This document shows, one piece after another, positions 31,555 through 40,319 of a stretch of DNA of 40,388 nucleotides. The notes beneath the pieces are model-generated. The model saw only the letters and a list, made by a program, of their open reading frames with translations. It was not told where the DNA came from and ran no database searches. The DNA comes from Anaerolinea sp. GTDB lineage: Bacteria; Chloroflexota; Anaerolineae; Aggregatilineales; UBA2796. The translations under genes and the position numbers were made by a program. Numbering within the stretch: the stretch's first letter is position 1; each line of letters opens with the position of its first letter. The stretch spans positions 1 to 40,388 of the forward strand of contig JACSRJ010000171.1 of the NCBI GenBank assembly GCA_014879835.1. The letters are read 5' to 3'.

Positions 31555-31601
31555 CTACCCCCCTCCCCCGACCGTCAAGTACGGCTCAGAGAGGGGGGTA
31601 G
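31555..31601. terminator. Perfect 11-bp stem-loop after the hydrolase gene; second short repeat family, copy 2
   Basis: CTACCCCCCTC (31555-31565) and GAGGGGGGTAG (31591-31601) pair perfectly around a 25-base loop, followed by CTTTTGG. Likely terminator for the DUF4388-GTPase-hydrolase operon. Its loop (CCGACCGTCAAGTACGGCT) also occurs in almost the same form at 17502-17563. Confidence 0.6.
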
Positions 31602-31632
31602 CTTTTGGTAGGGCATCCTCCACGAGTCTCTT

Positions 31633-31720
31633 AGAGACCGTTTGAAAAGGCCGGGATTTACGCAGATTGAATCTATTTGCCCCCCATTTATCGAAAGGGG
31701 AAGGTTGAGGGGGATGAGGT
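31633..31720 (+). repeat. 140-bp repeat family, copy H (internally deleted, extended left end)
   Basis: Carries AGAGACCGTTTGAAAAGG before the family-type GGGATTTACGCAGATTGAAT. Next come CTATTTGCCCCCCATTTATC and GAAAGGGG, then it jumps to GGGGGATGAGG, so the hairpin section is missing. The same extended left end is seen in copy I (40320). Confidence 0.75.
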
Positions 31721-31776
31721 CAATCATCGAAAGGTGACTTCTCAAATGGCTTCTTAGGGTAATCTGGTGTGGCCAA

Positions 31777-31796
31777 AGGTCAGTCTAGACTGACCT
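31777..31796. other. Perfect 20-bp palindrome downstream of aceA
   Basis: AGGTCAGTCTAGACTGACCT is fully self-complementary. It lies 3 bases before the 12-bp stem at 31799 and 77 bases after the aceA stop on its strand. It could extrude as a cruciform or bind a dimeric protein. Confidence 0.6.
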
Positions 31797-31798
31797 CA

Positions 31799-31838
31799 AA
31801 CGAACACTCCCCGGTTCCAGCGCCGAGGAGTGTTCGTT
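31799..31838. terminator. Bidirectional 12-bp stem-loop between hydrolase and aceA
   Basis: AACGAACACTCC (31799-31810) pairs perfectly with GGAGTGTTCGTT (31827-31838), loop 16 bases. It lies 35 bases after the aceA stop. On the minus strand the stem ends in GTTCGTTTGAGG, a weak U-run. Most likely the aceBA terminator. Confidence 0.65.
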
Positions 31839-31873
31839 AGGCTATGCAACGCAAGAGGTAATGCAAGTGAAGA

Positions 31874-33160
31874 TTAGTGGAACTGCTCCGCTTCGGTGGA
31901 GCCGGTTAAGGCAGCGGTGGAGGCAGTCCCATGGGTGATGGTCTGCAAGACCTGATCAAAGTACCCCGTGCCCACTTCGTGCTGATGCCGCGTGGCCGTG
32001 TAGCCGTTCTTCTCCGCGACGAACTCCGCTTCCTGAAGCTCCACGTAGGCGGTCATCCCCCGTTCGCGGTAGTTCTTGGCCAACTGGTAGGTGTAGTAGT
32101 TGACACTGTGCCAACCCGCGAGGGTGATGAACTGGAAGCGATAACCCATTGCAGCTAATTCCTGCTGGAAGGTAGCGATGGTTTCATCGTCAAGGTTTGC
32201 CTTCCAGTTGAAGGAGGGTGAGCAGTTATAGGCAAGCATCTTGTGGGGATATTCCCGGTGGATCGCCTCGGCGAACTCACGCGCTTCTTCCAGATCAGGG
32301 TGAGAAGTCTCAAACCACAGTAGATCGGCGTAGGGTGCATAGGCCAGCCCACGAGCGATGGTCGATTCCATGCCCCCCCGAACCCGGAAGTACCCTTCAG
32401 GGGTGCGTTCCCCGGTGGTGAAGCGGCGGTCGATCTCGTCAATGTCGCTGGTGAGCAGGGTCGCGCTGAGTGCATCGGTGCGGGCAATCACATAGCTGGG
32501 CACATCCAGCACATCGGCTGCCAAGCGCGCCGCCACAAGGGTGCGAATGAAGGTGGAGGTGGGCACCAGTACCTTGCCGCCCAGATGACCACACTTCTTC
32601 TCCGCCGCCAATTGATCTTCAAAGTGGACGCCCGCGGCCCCGGCCTCGATCATGGACTTCATCAGTTCGAAAGCATGGAGCGCCCCACCAAAACCGGCTT
32701 CGGCATCAGCCACAATGGGAGCATACCAATAAACCCCGTTTTTCCCTTCCGCATTGTGGATCTGGTCAGCGCGCATCAGAGCATTGTTGAGTCGTTTGAT
32801 GATGTTGGGCACGCTGTTTGATGGATACAGACTTTGGTCAGGATAGGTCTGCCCGGAAAGGTTCGCATCGGCCGCTACCTGCCACCCGGAGAGGTAGATC
32901 GACTGAAGCCCGCCCTTAACCATCTGCACTGCCTGAGCGCCCGTCATCGCCCCGAAGGTGTTCACATAAGCCTGATTCTCCAGCAGGTGGCGAAGCCGCT
33001 GTGCACCTGCTTTGGCCAGCGAGTGTTCAACCTTGATCGAGGTGCGCAGTTTGAGCACGTCTTCAGCGGTATAGTCGCGCCGAATCTCGTTCCAACGCGG
33101 GTCGGTCGCCCATTGGCGTTCCAGTTCTAAAGCTTGCTGTTTCAGAGTCCGGGTGTCCAT
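31874..33160 (-). CDS. aceA: Isocitrate lyase
   Basis: A 428-aa enzyme that cleaves isocitrate to succinate and glyoxylate. The signature KKCGH is at 188-192 (catalytic Cys190) in [40 protein letters not shown] (145-164) gives the metal-binding Asp region, and [20 protein letters not shown] is also family-typical. Length is normal for the short bacterial form. Strong ribosome site GGAGGA. It lies 55 bases after aceB and the two genes form the glyoxylate shunt for growth on acetate or fatty acids. A perfect hairpin 35 bases downstream is the likely terminator. No isocitrate dehydrogenase kinase is nearby. Confidence 0.97.
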   Translation of the reverse strand: MDTRTLKQQALELERQWATDPRWNEIRRDYTAEDVLKLRTSIKVEHSLAKAGAQRLRHLLENQAYVNTFGAMTGAQAVQMVKGGLQSIYLSGWQVAADANLSGQTYPDQSLYPSNSVPNIIKRLNNALMRADQIHNAEGKNGVYWYAPIVADAEAGFGGALHAFELMKSMIEAGAAGVHFEDQLAAEKKCGHLGGKVLVPTSTFIRTLVAARLAADVLDVPSYVIARTDALSATLLTSDIDEIDRRFTTGERTPEGYFRVRGGMESTIARGLAYAPYADLLWFETSHPDLEEAREFAEAIHREYPHKMLAYNCSPSFNWKANLDDETIATFQQELAAMGYRFQFITLAGWHSVNYYTYQLAKNYRERGMTAYVELQEAEFVAEKNGYTATRHQHEVGTGYFDQVLQTITHGTASTAALTGSTEAEQFH

Positions 33161-33215
33161 TAGAATTCCTCCAAGTACTGCCGTTTTTGGGCATCTTTAC
33201 GGGTGAAACTTACGG

Positions 33216-34802
33216 TTAGTCCAGATAGGTATAGGCCGGGAAGGTCAGGAACTCGATAAATTCATCACGCATGACCAGCTTATCAAGGATGAGCGCTGCA
33301 TCCAGCAGGCGGCTGCCTCTAGGCAGTCCCAATTTGTGCTGTTCTTCGGTGCGCATCTCAGCGTAGAGGGCACGGGTGATGGTACGTCCATCTTCAAGGT
33401 GCGCCTCGTTTTTGATCCACTGCCACAACTGAGCGCGGGAAATTTCGGCGGTAGCTGTATCTTCCATCAGGTTGTAGATTGCAGCAGCGCCATTGCCTTG
33501 CAGCCATGCATCCAAATATTGAAGAGCCACATTGATATTCAGGCGCATTCCGGCTTCGGTGATCTTGCCTTCGGGCACCCCCACTTTGCCCAACTGCGCG
33601 GCGGTCACCTGCACGTCTTCGCGCAGGCGGAGCTTCTGATGAGGCACCGTCCCCAGTTTGGCGTTAAAGACTTCCATCGCGGTGGGCACCAGATCAGGAT
33701 GCGCCACCCATGTCCCATCAAAACCATCGTTGGATTCGCGGGTCTTGTCCTCACGTACTTTGGTGAGTGCTGCTTCGTTGATCTGTGGGTCTTTGCGGCT
33801 GGGGATGAATGCGGCCATCCCCCCAATGGCATGAGCGCCCCGCTTGTGGCAGGTTTGCACCAGAAGTTCAGTGTAGGCGCGCATGAAAGGCACGGTCATG
33901 GTGATCTGGGCACGGTCAGGCAGGATCATCTCCGGACGGTTGCGGAATTTCTTGATGGCGCTGAAGATGTAGTCCCAGCGTCCGGCGTTCAGCCCGGCCA
34001 TGTGTTCGCGCAGTTCGTAAAGGATTTCTTCCATCTCAAAGGCGGCAAGGATGGTCTCGATCAAGACCGTGGCGCGGATGGTTCCGCGAGGGATATTGAG
34101 CATCTCTTGGGCGGCGATAAAAACCTCGTTCCACAAGCGGGCTTCAAGATGGCTCTCCAGTTTGGGCAGGTAGAAGTAAGGGCCTGTGCCTCGGGCCAGC
34201 AGTTCGTGGGCGTTGTGGAAAAAGTACAGCCCAAAATCGAAGAGACTGGCGGAAACGGGCGTCCCATCGACAAGAACGTTCTTCTCCACCAGATGCCACC
34301 CGCGAGGACGCACCATCAGGACGGCGGTTCGTTCATTGAGCTGATAATGTTTGCCTTCTGGGGTGTTGAAGGTGAGGGTGCGGCGCACTGCCTCCATGCA
34401 GTTGATCTGCCCTTGAATCACGTTGTACCACGTAGGTGAAAGGGCATCCTCAAAGTCTGCCATGAACACCTTTGCCCCAGAATTGAGCGCGTTGATCATC
34501 ATTTTGCGTTCGGTGGGGCCCGTAATTTCCACCCGACGGTCTAAGAGGTCAATGGGGGTGGGGGCGACTTTCCACTGGCCCTTGCGGATCGTTTCGGTCT
34601 GGCTTAAAAAAGCAGGCTTCTCCCCCGCATCAAGACGGATCTGGCGTTCCACTCGACTGCGCAGCAAGGCCTCACGGGTGGGGTTAAAGCGACGTTGAAG
34701 GGCTACGATAAACCGAAGCGCTTCCGGGGTTAGTACCATGCTGGTATCGTGCGTTTCTGGTTTTAAAATTTGGCATTCCTGAGTAAACTCTTGCGCAACC
34801 AT
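33216..34802 (-). CDS. aceB: Malate synthase A
   Basis: A 528-aa enzyme condensing glyoxylate with acetyl-CoA to malate. Family sequence includes [40 protein letters not shown] (Mg-binding Glu/Asp region), [40 protein letters not shown], and [11 protein letters not shown]. The start is set at 34802: AGGAGG lies 10 bases upstream. The longer ORF to 34943 adds 47 residues of non-family sequence running into the promoter region. It is first in an aceB-aceA operon, divergent from a sensor-less two-component pair. A possible promoter on the minus strand is at 34859-34888. Confidence 0.96.
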   Translation of the reverse strand: MVAQEFTQECQILKPETHDTSMVLTPEALRFIVALQRRFNPTREALLRSRVERQIRLDAGEKPAFLSQTETIRKGQWKVAPTPIDLLDRRVEITGPTERKMMINALNSGAKVFMADFEDALSPTWYNVIQGQINCMEAVRRTLTFNTPEGKHYQLNERTAVLMVRPRGWHLVEKNVLVDGTPVSASLFDFGLYFFHNAHELLARGTGPYFYLPKLESHLEARLWNEVFIAAQEMLNIPRGTIRATVLIETILAAFEMEEILYELREHMAGLNAGRWDYIFSAIKKFRNRPEMILPDRAQITMTVPFMRAYTELLVQTCHKRGAHAIGGMAAFIPSRKDPQINEAALTKVREDKTRESNDGFDGTWVAHPDLVPTAMEVFNAKLGTVPHQKLRLREDVQVTAAQLGKVGVPEGKITEAGMRLNINVALQYLDAWLQGNGAAAIYNLMEDTATAEISRAQLWQWIKNEAHLEDGRTITRALYAEMRTEEQHKLGLPRGSRLLDAALILDKLVMRDEFIEFLTFPAYTYLD

Positions 34803-34858
34803 AAGCCTATTTCCTCCTGCATCTCTAATGGCGATTGGGTTCCCTCGACTTGAGAAAA

Positions 34859-34888
34859 ATAGTACAATTGCGCCGGATAGGTTTTCAA
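34859..34888 (-). promoter_or_regulatory. Possible promoter of aceBA
   Basis: On the minus strand TTGAAA (34888-34883) and TACTAT (34864-34859) are separated by 18 bases, about 57 bases before the aceB start. Spacing and match are moderate. Confidence 0.4.
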
Positions 34889-34979
34889 TTACATCATTGG
34901 ATAGTTTTTTATGGGTACGCAACGGGTAGGGCTTCCTACTCAACCGGGTAGGGTTGGAGATGTGGGAGGAACCGCGATC

Positions 34980-35702
34980 ATGGGCAACGACGAAAGCGAT
35001 CTGGCGTCGCGGCGCTTACTCGCGGTGACGGAAGAAGAATTAAGCCGCATTGTACTCGATATTCATGACGGGCCCGTCCAATATTTATTTGCGGCCCTTT
35101 CGCTGCTTACCCGGATGCAGTATCAAATGGAAGGGCAGCCCACCACCCCTGATCTACTGCCTACCGTGAACCGCGTTACCAGTCTGGTTGAGGAATCGCT
35201 ACAAGAGATACGTTCCTTTTTGGGCACCTTTCGCCCACCGGAATTCCAGCGCCGCTCGATCACCTCGATGGTGCAAGGGCTGGTGATCCAGCACGAAGAG
35301 CGCACCAACAGCACCGTTGAACTGAAGATGGACATCAGCACCGATAACCCGCCCCTGCCCGTGAAAATTGCCCTGTACCGCATCTTACAGGAAGCACTCT
35401 CCAACGCTTATCGTCACGCAGGGGTCGTTCGCCAGCAGGTGAGTCTCTGGAACGAAGGGGGGTTCATCTGTCTTCAGGTCTCCGATCAGGGTAAGGGCTT
35501 TCAACCGCCGCCGTTGGAAGGGCCTTTGGCAACGGAGCGGGAGGAGCATATTGGGCTGCGCGGAATGCGAGATCGGGTCAAATTGTTGGGAGGTGTTTTC
35601 ACCCTCATGAGCAGCCCCGGTAAGGGCACTCGAATCACCGTCAAAGTCCCCGCCTACCCTAAACGGGAAGATGAGGAACCATGCCTGACCGCGTTCGAGT
35701 GA
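34980..35702 (+). CDS. Sensor-less NarL-type histidine kinase
   Basis: A 240-aa cytoplasmic kinase. The HisKA_3 phospho-acceptor is His29 in [10 protein letters not shown]. The HATPase_c domain has the N-box [14 protein letters not shown] (134-147), G1 SDQGKGF (168-174), and G2 [14 protein letters not shown] (192-205), GKGTRITV (215-222). No membrane segment or PAS/GAF sensor is present, so it must sense a cytoplasmic partner or be driven by another protein. The chosen ATG at 34980 follows GGAGGA with 9-base spacing; a longer in-frame ORF from 34911 lacks such a site. Its gene overlaps the response-regulator gene by 22 bases and is divergent from aceBA. Confidence 0.88.
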   Translation: MGNDESDLASRRLLAVTEEELSRIVLDIHDGPVQYLFAALSLLTRMQYQMEGQPTTPDLLPTVNRVTSLVEESLQEIRSFLGTFRPPEFQRRSITSMVQGLVIQHEERTNSTVELKMDISTDNPPLPVKIALYRILQEALSNAYRHAGVVRQQVSLWNEGGFICLQVSDQGKGFQPPPLEGPLATEREEHIGLRGMRDRVKLLGGVFTLMSSPGKGTRITVKVPAYPKREDEEPCLTAFE

Positions 35703-36322
35703 TTCTGGCTGATGATCATGCACTGGTGTTGGAGGGGCTGCGTAACCTGATTGACGGAATGCCCGATCTTCAGGTGGTGGCGACTGCCAACAACGGTGAT
35801 GAACTGCTCCGTTTGCTCGAAGAGCACCCGACAGATGTGGTGGTGCTGGATCTTCAAATGCCCTTTCACGGGCTGCTCGCCCTTGCTGAGATCCGCAAAC
35901 GGGCGATTCCAGTCAAGGTGCTTGTGTTGACGGCCTTCAGTGATGGCGAGAGCATCCAATCGGCACTGGAACTATCAGCAGAGGGTTTTGCCCTCAAGAC
36001 CGAATCGCCCACCCAAACTGTCGAAGCCATCCGACAGGTTGCCAGTGGACGGTTGGTGTTTCCTCATGCGGCGCAGCGCTGGCTTGCCACTCAGCGTACT
36101 GCCCCACCCCCACCGGAAGCGCCCCTCTCACCCCGCGAGGAGGAGATGCTCTCGTTTGTGGCCAAAGGGATGACCAACCCTGAAATTGCCTCAACCCTCT
36201 CGGTAAGTGAAAACACGGTGCGTTTCCACCTCAAGAACGTTTACGAAAAGCTCCATGTGACCAACCGTACTGAAGCTGCGGCATGGTATTTACGTCATAC
36301 CAAAGGCAAAACCTTTGAGTAG
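35681..36322 (+). CDS. NarL/LuxR-type response regulator
   Basis: A 213-aa protein. Receiver residues: Asp11-Asp12 (ILADDH), phospho-acceptor Asp57 (VVLDLQMP), Thr84 (LVLTAF) and Lys106 (FALKTE). A linker of prolines (RTAPPPPEAPLSPRE) leads to a LuxR helix-turn-helix (EEEMLSFVAKGMTNPEIAST, then LSVSENTVRFHLKNVYEKLH). It overlaps the upstream kinase by 22 bases, as is common for cognate pairs, and should act as its output. The receiver is fully equipped, unlike the one at 37266. Targets are unknown; the divergent aceBA operon is the nearest candidate. Confidence 0.93.
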   Translation: MPDRVRVILADDHALVLEGLRNLIDGMPDLQVVATANNGDELLRLLEEHPTDVVVLDLQMPFHGLLALAEIRKRAIPVKVLVLTAFSDGESIQSALELSAEGFALKTESPTQTVEAIRQVASGRLVFPHAAQRWLATQRTAPPPPEAPLSPREEEMLSFVAKGMTNPEIASTLSVSENTVRFHLKNVYEKLHVTNRTEAAAWYLRHTKGKTFE

Positions 36323-36347
36323 GGGGAGTGGGCAATCTGTGGGCGCA

Positions 36348-37124
36348 TCAAAACCGCCCCGCCCATTCGAGGGCGTAATCCGCTAGTTCCTCCCACCCCT
36401 TTTGACCAATGCCAAAGTGATTCCGGCCGGGGAATTCCTTCAGTTCAGTCACCGAGTCTGATTCCTGATACCGCTTGAAATTCGCCTTGTTGAGCGAAGC
36501 AGGCACAATGTGATCGTTTGATCCAGCGATCAACAGCAAGGGCGGGTGGGGTTTGCGGTAGTCGATCCGAGCATTGGGGGAAGAGAGCGCTCCACGAGGA
36601 ATACGCAGTGATTCCGGCACTGCCTGTTCTTCATATATTTTGCGCTGTTCCGCTTCCGGCATTCCATTTACAAAGGCGTACTGGAAAGCGCCAAAAGACA
36701 TTCGATAGGGACGTGAGGAACGGTTCAGCGGGTTAAGCAGACCACGGTTGCCCCACAAGAACGAAAACTTGGTTGAGAGCAGTCCTTGTGGCGGTGCAGA
36801 ATCAACTGCCACCCCTGCCATCCCAAACCCTCGATTGATCAACAGTTGGGTGAACAAGCCCCCAAACGAGTGCCCAATGATGATCGGCGGTTCAGTCAAC
36901 CCCTGAATGGTCTTGATCAGGTGATCCAAAACGCCCTCAAAGGTCACTTTAGGCAGGTTGGGGTCAGGGTGTGCCTTCTGAATTTCTGCTGGGGATTTGT
37001 CCCGTTGGGGGTAAGGAACTGCTACACAGGTATACCCCTTCGCCTGATAGCGCTCCACCCATTGATCCCAGCAGTGGTAGGTCATGAACAGTCCGTGAAT
37101 GAACAGCACCGTTTTTGTTGGCAT
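36348..37124 (-). CDS. Alpha/beta hydrolase
   Basis: A 258-aa hydrolase: HGLFMTYHCWDQW (10-22) as the oxyanion region, nucleophile Ser86 in GHSFGG (84-89), Asp204 (GSNDHIVP) and His236 (GRNHFG). It resembles the non-heme chloroperoxidase/esterase-like alpha/beta hydrolases, but the true substrate is not readable. The start at 37124 has AAGGAT upstream. It stands alone, facing the response-regulator pair on one side and a LuxR gene on the other. Confidence 0.85.
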   Translation of the reverse strand: MPTKTVLFIHGLFMTYHCWDQWVERYQAKGYTCVAVPYPQRDKSPAEIQKAHPDPNLPKVTFEGVLDHLIKTIQGLTEPPIIIGHSFGGLFTQLLINRGFGMAGVAVDSAPPQGLLSTKFSFLWGNRGLLNPLNRSSRPYRMSFGAFQYAFVNGMPEAEQRKIYEEQAVPESLRIPRGALSSPNARIDYRKPHPPLLLIAGSNDHIVPASLNKANFKRYQESDSVTELKEFPGRNHFGIGQKGWEELADYALEWAGRF

Positions 37125-37265
37125 TGTGGCATTTATCCTTGGTTGAACAACTGATCTGGAGTCAGTGTATCATGGTCACAAAGGACAAAATGTCCGGTCG
37201 CTTTGGGGTGTGTCCCGGTCTACACGGACAGTGCAAAATACCCCCTCATTAGGAACCGCCCTGTT

Positions 37266-37892
37266 TCACAAGAGCAAAAAGCCCATTCGTACCGCTTTCA
37301 CCACTGCCTCGGTGCGACTTTGTACACCCAATTTACTCATGATCGCGTTCACATGGTATTTGACCGTGTTCTCACTGATTCCCAAGCGGGCTGCGATCAC
37401 TTTGTTGGGCAGCCCTTCAGCCACCAAACCCAAGACCTCGCGCTCACGTCCGGTCAGTTCTTCGGCGAGTGTATCCACCCGCGCTGGAAACAGGGCCGAG
37501 GCCAGCGTTGGATCAAAAACCGCCAACCCCTGACTCACAGCGGCGGTGGCAGCAGTGATCATCTCTGCGGCGGCGCTTCGAGGCAGGACACCTCTTGCGC
37601 CAGCACTCCATGCCTCGGCTGCGCTGTTGGTGTCAGGCACAAGAGCAAGGATGGGCGCGCTGCCGGTCACAGCCCCAATCTGCTCCAAAGCCGCACTGCT
37701 CTCCAAATCCCAAATGATCACCTCCGGCGAACGGGACTCTATCTCCGCGCTTAAATCAGCGCCCGGTGAGACTTGTCCAATAACGGCAACTCCCCCTACC
37801 CGGTTGAGCATTGTGCCCAATCCGATTTGGGCAAGGGGGTTGCCGGCCACGATCAAGACCCGAAGTTCAGGCGAATGATCTGAGTCGGTCAT
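37266..37892 (-). CDS. LuxR-family regulator with degenerate (pseudo) receiver domain
   Basis: A 208-aa protein. The N-terminal half aligns with a receiver (LIVAGNPLAQIGLGTMLNRV), but the acidic Asp-Asp pair is Ala16-Gly17. The switch Thr is Val (LALVPD), and the conserved Lys is Arg105 (VLPRS). Asp62 in IIWDLES is the only landmark kept. The C-terminal LuxR helix-turn-helix is intact (LTGREREVLGLVAEGLPNKV, then IAARLGISENTVKYHVNAIM). It is probably controlled by a ligand, a partner protein or its abundance, not by phosphorylation. It is 11 bases after dprA in the same direction, possibly co-transcribed. Ribosome site AAAGGAG. Confidence 0.87.
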   Translation of the reverse strand: MTDSDHSPELRVLIVAGNPLAQIGLGTMLNRVGGVAVIGQVSPGADLSAEIESRSPEVIIWDLESSAALEQIGAVTGSAPILALVPDTNSAAEAWSAGARGVLPRSAAAEMITAATAAVSQGLAVFDPTLASALFPARVDTLAEELTGREREVLGLVAEGLPNKVIAARLGISENTVKYHVNAIMSKLGVQSRTEAVVKAVRMGFLLL

Positions 37893-37903
37893 GAGCGTCT
37901 CCT

Positions 37904-38767
37904 TTATCGAGTCAGTTGATCGATCAACAGATGGGGTGATGGGGGTAATTGATGGGCAAACTGCTCCAAGATCATCTGATTCCCCCGACTGTTGAAGTGT
38001 GCAAATACGGGGATTTGATACTCATGCGCCCGGCGTGCCGCGTGGAGTGCGCCGCTGTTGGAACCCGCCTCGATCACGATCACCGCATGGCTCAAACCCA
38101 CGATCAGGCGGTTGCGAAAAACGAGATTTTCACGGGCGGGGAAAGCATAAGGCTGCACCTCACACATGAGCGCACCCTGTTCGCTGATCTGTTCTGCTAG
38201 TGGCAAATGTTCCGGCGGGTAGACGCTTTTGACCCCTGATCCCAATACCGCGATGGTGCGTCCCCCCCCCTTCAACGCACCCTCATGAGCAGCCCGATCA
38301 ATACCCCGTGCCAGCCCACTGATGACCGTCCAGCCAGCCTGAGAAAAAGCGTTTGCCCAAGCGCTGGCACGGCGACGGCTGTGCTCGCTCGGTTCACGGG
38401 TGCCGATGATCGCAATGGTTTTGTGAGCGCTCCGTTCCGAATCGGTCAGGGTGCCGACCATAAAGAGGATGAGCGGTTTGTCTTTGAGGGGGATAAAAGC
38501 AGGGGGATAATCCGCATCCCCCCAGAGCGTGATCTGCACCCCCTGCGCTTGAAAATGCGCCATCCGCGATGCGGTCTGTTGGGGGTCGATCTGGGCGATA
38601 CGCCCTGCCAGCACGTTGCCGATCCCAGAAACCCCAAGCAAGGTCTTAGGGGGGACCGTAAGTGCTGCGCTCAAACTGCCAAAATGCTGGCGCAGGCTTT
38701 CAACAGCCTTGACTCCGATCCCCGGGGTCAAGGCGAAAGCAGCCAGCACCGTGCGTTCATCGTTCAT
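37904..38767 (-). CDS. dprA: DNA-processing protein DprA (short form)
   Basis: A 287-aa protein with an N-terminal helix-hairpin-like region (LTPGIGVKAVESLRQHFGSL), then the Rossmann-type DprA core: IIGTREPSEHSRRRASAWAN (120-139), SGLARGIDRAAHEGAL (150-165), VLGSGVKSVYPPEH, FPARENLVFRNRLI and VIEAGSNSGALHAA. DprA loads RecA on incoming single-stranded DNA in natural transformation. The C-terminal winged-helix domain of longer homologues is missing; the protein ends soon after the core (LLIDQLTR). It lies 12 bases after the AAA+ ATPase gene. Other competence genes are not seen in this window. Confidence 0.95.
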   Translation of the reverse strand: MNDERTVLAAFALTPGIGVKAVESLRQHFGSLSAALTVPPKTLLGVSGIGNVLAGRIAQIDPQQTASRMAHFQAQGVQITLWGDADYPPAFIPLKDKPLILFMVGTLTDSERSAHKTIAIIGTREPSEHSRRRASAWANAFSQAGWTVISGLARGIDRAAHEGALKGGGRTIAVLGSGVKSVYPPEHLPLAEQISEQGALMCEVQPYAFPARENLVFRNRLIVGLSHAVIVIEAGSNSGALHAARRAHEYQIPVFAHFNSRGNQMILEQFAHQLPPSPHLLIDQLTR

Positions 38768-38779
38768 CAGAACGGGGGC

Positions 38780-40135
38780 TTAATCGGGACCTTCCGCCCC
38801 GTTTTTCCGTTTCACAAGAGCACCCCCAAAACCCATCTCGCGCTTAGGCCGCAGATCATACCCCGTCGCCAACTGGGAGGTCAGGCTCAGGATCGACTGC
38901 TTGAGTACCTCCAAGGTGACCTCGGTCTCTTGGTTATGGGCTGCCAGCATTCGCGCATACAGAGCGATCTCCCGTACAAAGGCACCCGTCTGCCCGATCA
39001 ATTCATTCACCACCATCTGGTGATCATGCTGCCACTGGGGGCCCATGTAACGTTTGAGCATCAACCCAGCCTGATCACTGTCCTGAATGGTGGGGATGTG
39101 AATGATCCGATCCACCCGCCCCGGCCGCTTGGCGATGCGTTCATCGATCACTTCAGGGTAGTTGGTGGTTGCAACCAGCAGCGCCCCTTTAGGGTTGTTG
39201 GGTGATTCGAGGCCGTCAAGCACGTTGAGAATCTGCGCCTTGTCTTCTTTACGAAGGTATACATCAATTTCTTCAACGATCAGCAGTACTGGATGGCGTG
39301 CCTCGGTCACCACATTGAGCGCATGGTGAATCTTACGGAAAGTCGCACCGTCATCATCCGCGCCAGAGACGTAAACAACCACCCGTTTTTGGGCCAGCGC
39401 TAACTTTGCCAGCGCCGCGCACAAAGTGGTTTTGCCCGTCCCCGGTGGGCCTACCAACAGTAGTTTTCGGAAGGGCGCGAGGTTCAACTGCTTATAGATG
39501 CCTACCCCCTGATTAAAGAAGGCCTCCATATCACCACGCAGATCGGCCTTGAGGGCATCAGGCAGGATCACCTGATCCCAATCAACGGTGGGCTTAAACG
39601 ACCCCGATTCGCCGCCAATGATATACACGCGCTGACTGCGTTCCAGATAGCGTGAAGCCTGATTGCTGAGGGTCTCGTAATGGGCCCAAACGGCGAGCTT
39701 CTCTTTTTCATCCGGGATCAGCGCGACTGCTACAATACACTTATCGCCGTCTTCATAGTATGAACTGGCGAAGATCACCCCGAAGTTTTCGCCTTCCTGA
39801 GTGAATTTAAAATGCCACGCCCCTACGGATTCATCCAGAACAGGTGCATTTCCCGGCAGACGGTAATCACTGATGGGCACAACATAGGGGCAGTCTAAGG
39901 TTTCCGCGCCTTCAAAACGCACCTTGCCCCGCAGTTTGCGCCCCGGTTTGATCCGGGAGCGGGCGCGATTGTTGCCCACATTCTCTGAAGCCCACAATGA
40001 TAAAAAAGGCTTACCGGGGTAGAGCAGTTCCCACTGCTCAGATGCCCATTGCACCAGTAGTTCATAGCGCAGCATCCGGCTGTGTTCTTCCTTTACACCT
40101 CGGTTAAATGACATTTTAGGGATTTTTGCGCTCAT
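38780..40135 (-). CDS. AAA+ ATPase, BCS1/central-domain type, with unknown N-terminal domain
   Basis: A 451-aa protein. Residues 1-200 form an unfamiliar soluble domain containing G-R-K-L-R-G-K-V-R-F-E-G-A-E-T (65-79) and ESVGAWHFKFTQEGENFGVI. The AAA+ module starts near 205: Walker A GPPGTGKT (229-236), Walker B LLIVEEID (284-291; Glu in place of the usual first Asp), sensor 1 TTNYPE (323-328, Asn325), and the RPGRVDR region with arginine fingers (337-343). The N-terminal domain may bind a substrate or partner; I do not recognise it. The start at 40135 has GGAAAGAGAG. It is first in a likely operon with dprA and the LuxR gene. Confidence 0.85.
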   Translation of the reverse strand: MSAKIPKMSFNRGVKEEHSRMLRYELLVQWASEQWELLYPGKPFLSLWASENVGNNRARSRIKPGRKLRGKVRFEGAETLDCPYVVPISDYRLPGNAPVLDESVGAWHFKFTQEGENFGVIFASSYYEDGDKCIVAVALIPDEKEKLAVWAHYETLSNQASRYLERSQRVYIIGGESGSFKPTVDWDQVILPDALKADLRGDMEAFFNQGVGIYKQLNLAPFRKLLLVGPPGTGKTTLCAALAKLALAQKRVVVYVSGADDDGATFRKIHHALNVVTEARHPVLLIVEEIDVYLRKEDKAQILNVLDGLESPNNPKGALLVATTNYPEVIDERIAKRPGRVDRIIHIPTIQDSDQAGLMLKRYMGPQWQHDHQMVVNELIGQTGAFVREIALYARMLAAHNQETEVTLEVLKQSILSLTSQLATGYDLRPKREMGFGGALVKRKNGAEGPD

Positions 40136-40319
40136 GGGTCTCTCTTTCCAACCGCGACCTTGTGACTGCTACCAAAACAAACCCTACCTTACGCACTACG
40201 CGGGGAACATCAAAATTATACAGGAGGTGCTGTTAAAGCGGAATAGTACAAAAGCGTAGGGCTAAGGCGGCTATCATTCTGCCCGATGGAATTGGGGTCA
40301 CCCCCATTGTGGTTTTCTG

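Larger units (their letters stand above)
31524..31873. other. Convergent intergenic region rich in hairpins and repeats
   Basis: 350 bases between two convergent genes. It contains the perfect 11-bp inverted repeat at 31555-31601, a shortened repeat copy (31633-31720), a 20-bp palindrome (31777-31796) and a 12-bp stem-loop (31799-31838). No ORF was seen. Confidence 0.65.

Noticed and set aside
33336-34439. 367-codon open frame on the plus strand opposite aceB
   Set aside because: Antisense shadow of malate synthase; His/Gly/Gln-rich composition, no recognisable domain.
38285-39205. 306-codon open frame opposite dprA and the AAA+ gene
   Set aside because: Spans two real genes on the other strand and their junction; composition is that of a shadow.
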